A stretch of 21,040 nt of DNA, taken from positions 1 to 21,040 of the forward strand of contig JBAVQS010000112.1 in assembly GCA_049694275.1 (NCBI GenBank). The letters are read 5' to 3'. Below, piece by piece: positions 14,197-21,040 of this stretch. Both the position numbers and the translations under genes were made by a program. Every line of letters begins with the position of its first letter. Positions within the stretch are counted from its first letter, which is position 1. The notes under the pieces are model-generated. The model was not told the origin of the DNA, ran no database searches, and saw nothing but the letters and a program-made list of their open reading frames with translations. This DNA is from JBAVQS01 sp049694275 (GTDB lineage Bacteria; Chloroflexota; Anaerolineae; UBA4142; SHND01).

Positions 14197-15360
14197 CTAC
14201 ATCGCCGGAATATATGTCGCCGCGCTCCGCTCGACCTTGACCACCGGCAGTACGTCCACCAGTTCGTAATCCCGCGACCCCAGCCCCAGCTTTTCCCCAT
14301 ATTCGGTGATCTTGTACGGGTCCTTGAGTGGCCCGTGGAGCCACTGGAGCGGATGCCCCTGGCGTGTGTGGACCTCCATGGCCGTCGGCAGGTTCTCTTC
14401 GATGAGCGGTGTTTGCGCGGTCACGTCGAGCACCGCCTGGTCGATGGCGACGATGTCGTCCGAGCCAAAGAGGCCGGCATCTGGGAGGATTGGCATGCTC
14501 GTAAAGCCGAAACAGTCGCAGACCGGCGTCATGTGCGTGGCGAGCGCGAGGTGCGTCACCTTTTCCGGCGCAAAGGTCGAGAAGGTGATCGCCGTACTGA
14601 TGGCGCACGCTTCCTGGAAAGTGAGGAAGTTGATCGCGTCAATCTTGAGGCTACCAGGCGGTGCGATCTGCAAGCAGCGGCCGCACTGGTTACACTCTTC
14701 AAAGTGCATATGCAATTCGTTCGAGTTGTGCTTGTCCTGGACGATGCCGTTGCGCGGGCAGACCTCGACGATGCGCTGGCGGATTACCGGGTCGGGGCAG
14801 AGGTCGGCGAACCAGTACGGGTCATAGTGCATGGCATCGTGCATCGCGCTGCGTGTCTCGCCGGCCATGCAGCCGAGGGCCAGGTTCTTGAACGCGCCGC
14901 CCATGCTGCAGCTCGGATGTCCTTTGACGTGGGCGAGGTTGATGAGAAAGCTGGCATCCTGAATCATCCCGGCGAGTTTCCACTCCTGGATGTTTTTGTA
15001 GGAGCGCGTGTGGACGTAATAGTATTTCTCGTCGGGGCCGGCGGACGGGTAGACCGGGCAGCCGAGGGTCTCGGTGGTATAGCCGCGCTCTTCACAGGCG
15101 CGCACGTCCCAGTTCAGATCGGTGACGAACGGCTGACCGCCCCCTTCCTTGACTGCGGCGACGATTTTGCGGACGAAAAGCGGATGGACGGTTGAATAGC
15201 CGATGTTGTTGCCGGTGTGCATCTTGATAGCGACCGTCTCGTCCTTGACGCGGTCGCGGAGATGGAGCCGGTCGAGAATCAGGTCGAGCTTGGCGGGGAG
15301 CGTTTCTCTGGCGTCGAGCCGCGCCTGGCGCGGGGAGCCGAAATATACCTGGCTGGTCAT
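14197..15360 (-). CDS. DUF362 iron-sulfur protein
   Basis: A 387-residue cytosolic protein of the DUF362 family (function poorly known, often next to ferredoxin-like sequence). Conserved blocks include VAIKMHTGNN (43-52), LINLAHVKGHPSCSMGGAFKNL (139-160 region) and a ferredoxin-like part. Ligand-type cysteines are C201 (CP), C223, C226 and C229. The usual fourth cysteine after the triplet is A233, so one [4Fe-4S] cluster from C223/C226/C229 plus C201 is the likely arrangement. Start ATG 15360 has GAGGA 4 nt upstream. The frame extends to 15420, but that part overlaps the -10 box. Role unknown; a redox or metal-dependent enzyme is likely. Confidence 0.88.
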   Translation of the reverse strand: MTSQVYFGSPRQARLDARETLPAKLDLILDRLHLRDRVKDETVAIKMHTGNNIGYSTVHPLFVRKIVAAVKEGGGQPFVTDLNWDVRACEERGYTTETLGCPVYPSAGPDEKYYYVHTRSYKNIQEWKLAGMIQDASFLINLAHVKGHPSCSMGGAFKNLALGCMAGETRSAMHDAMHYDPYWFADLCPDPVIRQRIVEVCPRNGIVQDKHNSNELHMHFEECNQCGRCLQIAPPGSLKIDAINFLTFQEACAISTAITFSTFAPEKVTHLALATHMTPVCDCFGFTSMPILPDAGLFGSDDIVAIDQAVLDVTAQTPLIEENLPTAMEVHTRQGHPLQWLHGPLKDPYKITEYGEKLGLGSRDYELVDVLPVVKVERSAATYIPAM

Positions 15361-15418
15361 GGCATCCTCTTGGTGCGTGGGTATGTGCTTACCCGGCTTG
15401 CAACCGGACCGTTTGTGC

Positions 15419-15446
15419 ATTCTAGCACAAGCGGGGAGAGGCGCAA
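15419..15446 (-). promoter_or_regulatory. Promoter of the DUF362 gene
   Basis: On the minus strand TTGCGC (15441-15446), a 16-nt spacer and TAGAAT (15419-15424), preceded by TGC as an extended -10. Transcription should start near 15412, about 52 nt before the ATG. Confidence 0.5.
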
Positions 15447-15468
15447 ATCCAAACCCTGCCCCATCACT

Positions 15469-18400
15469 TTATGGCTCCATTGTATAGGCGTCGTTTTCAC
15501 CCTTGGGGGTAGGCGCATGGTTAAGGGTTTGCATGAATACCGCGACCACCTGCGGATCGAAATGTTTCCCTGCTTGTTTACGGATATAGTCGATCGTCTG
15601 TGCGTGGGGCCAGGCGAGGCGGTAGGGTCGGTTGGATCTCAGGGCATCCCAGACGTCGATCACCGCGAAGATGCGCGCCGCCAGCGGAATCTCCTCGCCG
15701 CGTAATCCGCGTGGATAGCCGGTGCCGTCCCATTTTTCATGATGACAGTACGGAATATCCAGGGCAGGGCGCAGAAACTCGATCGGCGCAAGCAGGTTGT
15801 ACGCATACTCGGGATGCCGCCGCATCAATTCCCATTCGCGCTCGGTGAGCGTTCCCGGTTTCAGCAGGACCGAATCGGGAACACCCATCTTGCCAATGTC
15901 GTGGAGCAACGCGCCGCGCCGCACCTGTTCCAGTTCGGTCTCGCCAATCCCCATGACGTGCGCCAGGTCGAGCGTTCCGCCGACCACGCGGCGCGTATGG
16001 AATTCCGTTTCCTGGTCGCGCAGTTCCAACGCATGGGCCCACCCTTCGAGAGTCCGGTCATAGGCGAGGGTGAGCTCGGCGGTGGCCTGGATGGCCTGCT
16101 CGTGCAGCGCGACGCGATGGAGCGCATTCGCGGCGATGTTTGAAATCGCTTCGAGCACCTGCACGTCCTGTCCGCTAAACGGCGCCCGGCGCGCGACGGC
16201 GACAAACCCAATTGTCTTTTGATGCGTGAACAGTGGAATTTCGGCCAGGGCGCGCATCTCGCCAATGATATGGCGATAGGTAAAATACGGGTCATGCGGC
16301 AAATCATTCGTGACATACGGTTTGCCGGTCGTCAGCACATATTGCAAAATCCCTGAATCAGCCGAAAGGTGTCGTCCGATCACGCTGCGCCATTCGCCGA
16401 CCGCGTATTCGATCACATAGTCCCGGGCGCGGTCATCGTAAAACAACAAACTGATGCTGGCCGCGTCGACCAGCTCGGACACCTGGCTGGCAATCACCGA
16501 TAACATTTCCGCTCGCGTCTCGGCGACTCGCAGCGCCACGCTCATTTGCGCCACGGCCTGCATCTCGCGCTCGCGCTGTTTGCGCTCGGTGATGTCGGTC
16601 GCCAGACCTTCGATCAGCGTTTCGCCGTTCTCTGAATGCGTTTCGGTGGAGCGATCATAAAACCAGCGCCAGTTGCCCTGCGCGTCGCGCACGCGATATT
16701 CCCCGGCGAATGCCTTGCCGCCCGCCGATTCCTGGATCGTTTGCGTTACCCGCGCCCGGTCGTCCGGATGAATGGATTCGTTCCAGAGGAATGGATGTGC
16801 ATACAGGTAATCCAGCGGATAACCGAGCGCAGTTTCGGCGCGCGGCGAATAATAGATGCCGCCGCGCCGGTTGGAGAAAACGTACACGATGTCGGGCGCA
16901 TTCTCCACCAGGCGGCGATATTTGTCTTCGCTGGCGCGCAAGGTTTCTTCGGCGTGCTTGCGTTCGGTAATGTCACGCGCGATTTTTGAGATGCCGACGA
17001 CTGCGCCCCGCTCATCTTTGATCGGCGAGATCGTCACGGAGACGTCTAACCGCCGCTCATCCCGGCAGACGCGCACCGTTTCGAAATGTTTAACGCTCTC
17101 GCCGTGCGCGATTTTGTCGAGAATGGCGGATTCTTCGTCCACCCGTTCGGGCGGGAACAACATGAGGATGGATTTACCCAGCGCCTCTTCCGCCGTATAT
17201 CCAAACAGGTATTCCGCGCCGCGATTCCAACTGGTAATCACGCCGTCCAGGGATTTGCCGATGATGGCGTCTTCGGACGATTCGACAATCGCCGCCAGGC
17301 GCGCTTGCATTTCACGGTTTTGCCGGTGACGCTGAATCAGCCCCGCCACGCGCGCCAATAATTCGTCGGCGGAGAAGGGTTTGTCGATGTAATCCTGGAC
17401 GCCCTGCTGCAACATTCTGACGCGCAGCGCATCGTCGGCTTTGGCGGTGAGCAGGACGACCGGCGTATCGCGCATTTCGGGATGGCGCCGCAATTCGGTG
17501 ACCATCTGGTCGCCGCTCAGCCGTGGCATCATCACATCGCTCAAGATCAGATCGGGACGCGTGGCCAACGCCTGGGCAATGCCCTGTTCCCCATCATACG
17601 CCGTCATGACGCGATACGACTTGCCCAATGTCTCGGCGAGGAATGCGTTCATGTCGTGATTGTCTTCGACGATGAGGACGAGAGGGGCCTGGCGCACCGG
17701 ACCGGCCGCCGGCTCAGGCGCCGGCGCGAGGCGCAGTTCCTCTACGGTTTGACGGTTGATCTCAAAATCCAAATTGCCGGCGGCCGGGTGCAGGACCGTT
17801 CCCAATGGCGCGCGCAACGGCAGTGTGACCGTAAACCGCGCTCCGCCGCCGCCGGGCCCATCGGCGACGGCAATGGCGCCCATGTGCAATTCGACGAAAT
17901 CCTTGACAATGGCGAGTCCCAACCCCGTGCCGCCATAATTTCGATTGTCTCCGCTGTCGACCTGGCGGAAGCGTTCAAAGATCGCCTCGCGCATTTCCGC
18001 CGGCACGCCGGGGCCGGTGTCCTGAATCTCGACGGCGGCGCGATCCTGTTCGGCGCTCAAGGTCAATGCAATCACGCCGCCCTCGGGTGTGAATTTAAAT
18101 GCGTTGGAGGGCAGATTGAGAAAGATGCGCTGGCATTTTTCGGGATCGACCTGGGCGGGCAGATCGGGCGGGGTGAGGACGGTAACCCGAATCTGTTTTT
18201 CCTGGGCGAGGACGTCGAAATGCGAGGCGACGAAGCGGACGAGCACGGCGAGGTCGATCCCGGCGTACTGCATGGTCGCTTTGCCTGCGTCGATTTTTGC
18301 CACGTCAAGCAGATCGGTCACGTGCCGATACAGCAGGCGCGTGTTTCGTTCGACCACCTGCAGGTCGTGGCGCAACTCGTCGGCGAGTGCGGTCCTTGCC

Positions 18401-18924
18401 AGATGTTTCGTCACGGGACCCAGGATCAAGGTGAGGGGGGTGCGCAGCTCGTGGCTCACATTTGCAAAGAACCGGGATTTCAATTCATCGAGCTCGCGGG
18501 TCTGGTCGTACAGCCGGGTGATTTCGGCGTTCGCCGTTTGCAGTTGCTGATTGGCGATGCGCGCGGTCTCGAGTGCCGCGGTCATCCGGCGGGCAGTCTG
18601 CAGCAGCCGGTTTTGCATCAGGCTGAACAGGATGCCCATCATGGTGAACGCGAAAACAGAATACCAGGCTTCAGGGCGCTGGACGGTCCAGGATAATTGG
18701 GGTGGGATGAAGAAATAGATGACGAGCAGATCGGAGATACCGGTGGCCACGAGGCCGCCTGACAGTCCCCCCAGCGAGGAACTGGCGAACACCGCCGGAT
18801 AGAATAGGAACCAGACGAGCGGCTGAACCGTGGGCCAGAAAATCCACTGTGCGATGCCGGCGATGACCGGAAGGCAAATTGCCAGGATCAAGCGTAACTG
18901 AGCGCATGCGTCAAGTCTGTTCAT
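15469..18924 (-). CDS. Membrane-bound hybrid kinase fused to HD-GYP (TM-HisKA-HATPase-REC-PAS-PAS-GAF-HD-GYP)
   Basis: An 1151-residue single-chain signalling protein. About four membrane segments (10-105, KdpD/DUF4118-like, almost no periplasmic part) lead through a coiled coil to the phosphoacceptor H158 (SHELRTPL), an ATPase domain (N-box NLPSNAFKF near 270-278, DTGPGV, GTGLGLAI), a receiver (415-530, D463, K515), PAS (541-655), PAS (665-780), GAF (790-940) and HD-GYP (945-1135; HD 1008-1009, HH 1061-1062, GYP 1068-1070). All key residues are present, so it should phosphorylate its own receiver and control c-di-GMP hydrolysis. The N-box has Pro where Leu is usual. I prefer ATG 18924; a GTG at 18933 is in frame but has no site in front. 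The HD-GYP core shares a 32-residue identical run with the 4880-6526 protein. Confidence 0.93.
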   Translation of the reverse strand: MNRLDACAQLRLILAICLPVIAGIAQWIFWPTVQPLVWFLFYPAVFASSSLGGLSGGLVATGISDLLVIYFFIPPQLSWTVQRPEAWYSVFAFTMMGILFSLMQNRLLQTARRMTAALETARIANQQLQTANAEITRLYDQTRELDELKSRFFANVSHELRTPLTLILGPVTKHLARTALADELRHDLQVVERNTRLLYRHVTDLLDVAKIDAGKATMQYAGIDLAVLVRFVASHFDVLAQEKQIRVTVLTPPDLPAQVDPEKCQRIFLNLPSNAFKFTPEGGVIALTLSAEQDRAAVEIQDTGPGVPAEMREAIFERFRQVDSGDNRNYGGTGLGLAIVKDFVELHMGAIAVADGPGGGGARFTVTLPLRAPLGTVLHPAAGNLDFEINRQTVEELRLAPAPEPAAGPVRQAPLVLIVEDNHDMNAFLAETLGKSYRVMTAYDGEQGIAQALATRPDLILSDVMMPRLSGDQMVTELRRHPEMRDTPVVLLTAKADDALRVRMLQQGVQDYIDKPFSADELLARVAGLIQRHRQNREMQARLAAIVESSEDAIIGKSLDGVITSWNRGAEYLFGYTAEEALGKSILMLFPPERVDEESAILDKIAHGESVKHFETVRVCRDERRLDVSVTISPIKDERGAVVGISKIARDITERKHAEETLRASEDKYRRLVENAPDIVYVFSNRRGGIYYSPRAETALGYPLDYLYAHPFLWNESIHPDDRARVTQTIQESAGGKAFAGEYRVRDAQGNWRWFYDRSTETHSENGETLIEGLATDITERKQREREMQAVAQMSVALRVAETRAEMLSVIASQVSELVDAASISLLFYDDRARDYVIEYAVGEWRSVIGRHLSADSGILQYVLTTGKPYVTNDLPHDPYFTYRHIIGEMRALAEIPLFTHQKTIGFVAVARRAPFSGQDVQVLEAISNIAANALHRVALHEQAIQATAELTLAYDRTLEGWAHALELRDQETEFHTRRVVGGTLDLAHVMGIGETELEQVRRGALLHDIGKMGVPDSVLLKPGTLTEREWELMRRHPEYAYNLLAPIEFLRPALDIPYCHHEKWDGTGYPRGLRGEEIPLAARIFAVIDVWDALRSNRPYRLAWPHAQTIDYIRKQAGKHFDPQVVAVFMQTLNHAPTPKGENDAYTMEP

Positions 18925-18992
18925 GTCTGGCACTCTTAATCGGGTAGTGTGGATAAGGGCATGGATTGGGAGGTCGACTTTCAGATATGCAG

Positions 18993-19020
18993 ATTATATC
19001 CTCCCGTGAGAATCGGGCAA
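18993..19020 (-). promoter_or_regulatory. Promoter of the kinase-HD-GYP fusion gene
   Basis: On the minus strand TTGCCC (19015-19020), a 16-nt spacer and TATAAT (18993-18998). Transcription should start near 18986, giving a leader of about 60 nt. A TATAAT on the plus strand at 19043-19048 has no matching -35. Confidence 0.5.
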
Positions 19021-19080
19021 CTGTGTGGTGGGGCGGCTATTCTATAATAGACGTTATTCGAAATGGGGTATACTAACCCC

Positions 19081-19260
19081 ATGCTGTGCTACGACGAATT
19101 GCAAGATAATGAGCGGAAGTTTCTCGCACACTCGCGCATCGTCAAGGATGTCTTGCGCAATACCAAGGAGGGATTCTCTGATCTCGCCATGGTTGTTGCC
19201 TGTGGGTTGTATAACTTGCGAATTCAGCAACGGCCACTGCCATCTGCGAAGGGCATTTGA
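19081..19260 (+). pseudogene. Internally deleted transposase remnant (IS5-superfamily-like)
   Basis: A 59-codon frame that reads as two ends of a DDE transposase joined in frame. Residues 1-18 (MLCYDELQDNERKFLAHS) look like the N-terminus of IS5-superfamily transposases. Residues from about 19 (RIVKDVLRNTKEGFSDL, then ACGLYNLRI) look like the extreme C-terminus, where family members carry ...KEGF.DLVM..ACGLHN.R. The DDE catalytic core, roughly 200 or more residues, is missing, so no transposition activity is possible. The frame opens at 19063, but the homology begins at 19081. Clear terminal inverted repeats were not found; TCGAAAT occurs in inverted orientation on both sides (19057-19063 and 19262-19268), which is weak. 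Recognition is from memory of the family, not an alignment. Confidence 0.6.
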
Positions 19261-19268
19261 TATTTCGA

Positions 19269-19274
19269 TATACT
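19269..19274 (+). promoter_or_regulatory. Possible -10 element giving a leaderless DUF1905 mRNA
   Basis: TATACT ends 7 nt before the ATG at 19281, so a transcript from it would begin at the start codon. No -35 or extended -10 is visible. It sits just past the transposase remnant. Confidence 0.3.
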
Positions 19275-19280
19275 GTACCA

Positions 19281-19565
19281 ATGAACATTGAATTGAACGG
19301 CAAGATTTGGTTCTGGAAAGGCCCCGCCCCATGGTACTTTGTGACCGTTCCGGCGAAGCAGTGCCGCGACCTGAAAGCCATATCTAGATTTGTGACGTAT
19401 GGCTGGGGAATGATCCCGGTAAAGGCTCGGATCGGCAACACCACGTGGAAGACTTCCTTATTTCCTAAAGAAGGCCGTTACATTGTGCCCATCAAAGCGA
19501 GCGTCCGAAACGCAGAGAAGCTTGCGGAAGGCGACCAAGTGACGATACGACTCGAAGTTGATTGA
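19281..19565 (+). CDS. DUF1905 domain protein
   Basis: A 94-residue protein that is a whole DUF1905 domain, a small beta-barrel-like fold of unknown function. Recognisable blocks are KIWFWKGPAPWYFVTVP (8-24), GWGMIPVKARIG (41-52) and TSLFPKEGRYIVPIKASVR (58-76), followed by GDQVTIRLEV. In many bacteria this domain is fused or adjacent to a YdeI/OmdA-like region; none is present here. Start ATG 19281 is where the family begins; there is no ribosome-binding site, and a -10-like TATACT lies just upstream. It lies 20 nt after the transposase remnant and is lower in GC than the large genes nearby. Confidence 0.88.
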   Translation: MNIELNGKIWFWKGPAPWYFVTVPAKQCRDLKAISRFVTYGWGMIPVKARIGNTTWKTSLFPKEGRYIVPIKASVRNAEKLAEGDQVTIRLEVD

Positions 19566-19682
19566 AGCACGAATGAGTATCGGTTCACAAGGGTAGTTGC
19601 GAAATGCCGGGCTCCCTTTGTTGCAGGGAGAGAGAAATCCTGAATTCCAAATTCGAAGACGATTGGCTCAAAGGACTGACCT
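19566..19682 (+). other. Spacer before GH43 with a short hairpin and a ribosome-binding site
   Basis: CTCCCT/AGGGAG arms (19612-19617 and 19625-19630) enclose a 7-nt loop, with no T-run after it, so this is at most a weak terminator for the DUF1905 gene. AAAGGA (19670-19675) lies 7 nt before the GH43 ATG. No convincing promoter was seen. Confidence 0.4.
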
Positions 19683-21040
19683 ATGGACAGAATCTTTCGC
19701 AATCCTATCTTGCCAGGATTTTACCCCGACCCTTCCATTTGCCGGGCGGGCGAGGACTATTACCTGGTCACCTCGACATTCGAATATTTTCCCGGCCTGC
19801 CACTCTGGCACAGTCGCGATCTCGTTCACTGGCGTCAGATAGGACATGTACTCAATCGCCCCTCGCAGCTCGCGCTCGACGGCGTGCGCCCCTCGGGCGG
19901 GCTGTACGCGCCGACCATTCGTTATTCCCACGGGACATTCTATGTGATCAATACTCTTGTGGATGGAGTGAACAGGGCGGGTAATTTTATCGTCACGGCG
20001 ACCGATCCATCCGGGCCCTGGTCCGAACCGCACTGGCTGGAATCCGCGCCGGGGATCGACCCCTCGCTGTTCTTTGACGACGGCGGAGACCGGCCTGGCC
20101 GCGTGTGGTATGTGGGCAGTCGGACGGCGATACACAGCCAATATGACGGGCATACTGAAATCTGGCTTCAGGAGTTGGATTTGTCTGCCATGCGGCTTAT
20201 CGGAGAGCCTTGCACACTCTGGGAGGGGGCCGTGAAAGGGGCTGTGTGGGCGGAAGCGCCGCATATTTTCAAGGCCAATGAATACTATTACTTGATGATT
20301 GCTGAGGGAGGTACCGAGCACAATCACGCGGTGACGATTGCGCGCAGCAGGACGGTCACCGGGCCATACGAACCGAATCCTCGCAATCCGATCATGACTC
20401 ACCGCCACCTTGGCCTGGATTATCCGATCGTCGGGACGGGTCATGCGGACCTTGTCGAAACCGACAGGGGCGAATGGTGGATGGTGTTGCTGGCGATGCG
20501 ACCGTACGGGGGATATTTCTATAATCTGGGTCGAGAAACCTTTCTCGTTCCCGTACGCTGGGAAGAGGGCTGGCCGATTGTCAGTCCCGGAACCGGGCGC
20601 GTCGAGTTCTCCTATCCGGTCCCCGACCTGCCCGATCATCCCTGGCCCGCCGCGCCGGCCTGCGATCACTTTGACGGGCAGGCTCTTGGCGTGCAATGGA
20701 ATTTCATTCGGACGCCACGCGACGAGTTCTGGAGCCTGAGCGAGCGTCCGGGCTACCTGCGGCTGCATCTGCGCCCCGAGCGCCTATCTGAGCAAGCCGG
20801 CCCGAGCTTTGTCGGGAGACGGCAGCAGCATATTCATTTTGCCGCGCAGACGGAGCTCGAGTTCACGCCACAGAACGATCGTGAATGCGCCGGCCTCGCC
20901 CTCGTGCAGAACAAGGATTTTTATTTTCTTTTTGTTGTCACGCAGGGAGCGAGCGTGACCGTCCGCCTGATTAAGCGGGCGCACGGTATAGAGGAAACAC
21001 TGGCGGAGCAACCCGTTGATGCCGGGCGCTTGTATCTCAA
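19683..21040 (+). CDS. Glycoside hydrolase family 43 (beta-xylosidase/alpha-L-arabinofuranosidase), 3' end outside window
   Basis: 452 codons are visible and the frame is still open at the window edge. It is an inverting glycosidase. By comparison with the Selenomonas xylosidase SXA, the base is D16 (PGFYPDPSI), the pKa-tuning residue D126 (GIDPSLF) and the acid E191 (VWAEAPHIF). H254 (GHADLV) and R284 (LGRET) also match conserved positions. A beta-sandwich of the GH43 C-terminal type begins near residue 327 (CDHFDG). No signal peptide, so cytosolic action on imported xylo- or arabino-oligosaccharides is expected. The start ATG 19683 has AAAGGA 7 nt upstream and begins exactly where the family does. 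With the GH31 enzyme it suggests hemicellulose use, though the two genes are more than 10 kb apart and divergent. Confidence 0.93.
   Translation, partial: MDRIFRNPILPGFYPDPSICRAGEDYYLVTSTFEYFPGLPLWHSRDLVHWRQIGHVLNRPSQLALDGVRPSGGLYAPTIRYSHGTFYVINTLVDGVNRAGNFIVTATDPSGPWSEPHWLESAPGIDPSLFFDDGGDRPGRVWYVGSRTAIHSQYDGHTEIWLQELDLSAMRLIGEPCTLWEGAVKGAVWAEAPHIFKANEYYYLMIAEGGTEHNHAVTIARSRTVTGPYEPNPRNPIMTHRHLGLDYPIVGTGHADLVETDRGEWWMVLLAMRPYGGYFYNLGRETFLVPVRWEEGWPIVSPGTGRVEFSYPVPDLPDHPWPAAPACDHFDGQALGVQWNFIRTPRDEFWSLSERPGYLRLHLRPERLSEQAGPSFVGRRQQHIHFAAQTELEFTPQNDRECAGLALVQNKDFYFLFVVTQGASVTVRLIKRAHGIEETLAEQPVDAGRLYL

Noticed and set aside
14164..15195. 343-codon open frame on the plus strand
   Set aside because: Antisense to the DUF362 gene, which has a recognisable family and cluster motif, promoter and ribosome-binding site.
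17482..18696. 404-codon open frame on the plus strand
   Set aside because: It lies wholly antisense to the conserved kinase-receiver part of the fusion gene; long antisense frames are expected in GC-rich coding DNA. No family motif was recognised.
19057..19268. Terminal inverted repeats of the transposase remnant
   Set aside because: TCGAAAT occurs inverted on both sides, but matching beyond 7 bases needs several gaps; no target-site duplication could be defined.
19612..19630. Rho-independent terminator after the DUF1905 gene
   Set aside because: The 6-bp stem is followed by AGAGAAA rather than a T-run, so it is recorded only as a hairpin in the spacer.
19668..20768. 366-codon open frame on the minus strand
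   Set aside because: Antisense to the GH43 gene, whose catalytic residues are all present on the plus strand. Composition (many Arg, Pro, His) is typical of a shadow frame.

Overview
The window looks like a chromosomal segment of a GC-rich free-living bacterium, most likely a member of the Chloroflexota (Anaerolineae-like). That placement is inference. It rests on the long Ala/Thr/Pro-rich linker after the lipoprotein cysteine of the binding protein, the GAF/PAS-laden cytosolic kinases, the HD-GYP proteins and the DUF362 and GH31/GH43 genes. No rRNA, tRNA or CRISPR array was seen.

Layout, left to right. (1) 27-1244 (-) encodes a DEAD-box RNA helicase with its own promoter. (2) 1421-1699 (-) is a small unrecognised gene whose promoter sits so close to the ATG that its mRNA should be leaderless. 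It diverges from (3) 1859-6526 (+), a tight three-gene signalling operon: a cytosolic GAF-PAS-PAS-GAF histidine kinase, a stand-alone DivK-like receiver, and a REC-GAF-HD-GYP effector (predicted c-di-GMP phosphodiesterase). (4) 12546-6551 (-) is a carbohydrate-uptake operon: a lipoprotein solute-binding protein, two Opp/Dpp-type permeases and a GH31 alpha-xylosidase/alpha-glucosidase. It is driven by a perfect-consensus promoter (TTGACA-17-TATAAT) with a long inverted repeat at the predicted start of transcription, and a 15-bp hairpin separates the binding-protein gene from the permeases. No ABC ATPase gene is present. (5) 12664-13269 (-) is an HhH DNA-glycosylase-like protein. (6) 13392-14069 (-) is an antitoxin/PIN-toxin pair. 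(7) 14197-15360 (-) is a DUF362 iron-sulfur protein. (8) 15469-18924 (-) is a giant membrane-anchored kinase-REC-PAS-PAS-GAF-HD-GYP fusion. (9) 19081-19260 (+) is an internally deleted transposase remnant, followed by a DUF1905 protein. (10) 19683 to the right edge (+) is a GH43 beta-xylosidase/arabinofuranosidase, incomplete at the window end.

Two themes stand out. The same signalling chain (kinase, receiver, HD-GYP) occurs twice, once split into three genes and once fused into one polypeptide, with near-identical HD-GYP cores. GH31, GH43 and the oligosaccharide-type importer fit use of xylan- or xyloglucan-type plant oligosaccharides. A link between the two themes (c-di-GMP control of polysaccharide use) is only suggested by proximity.
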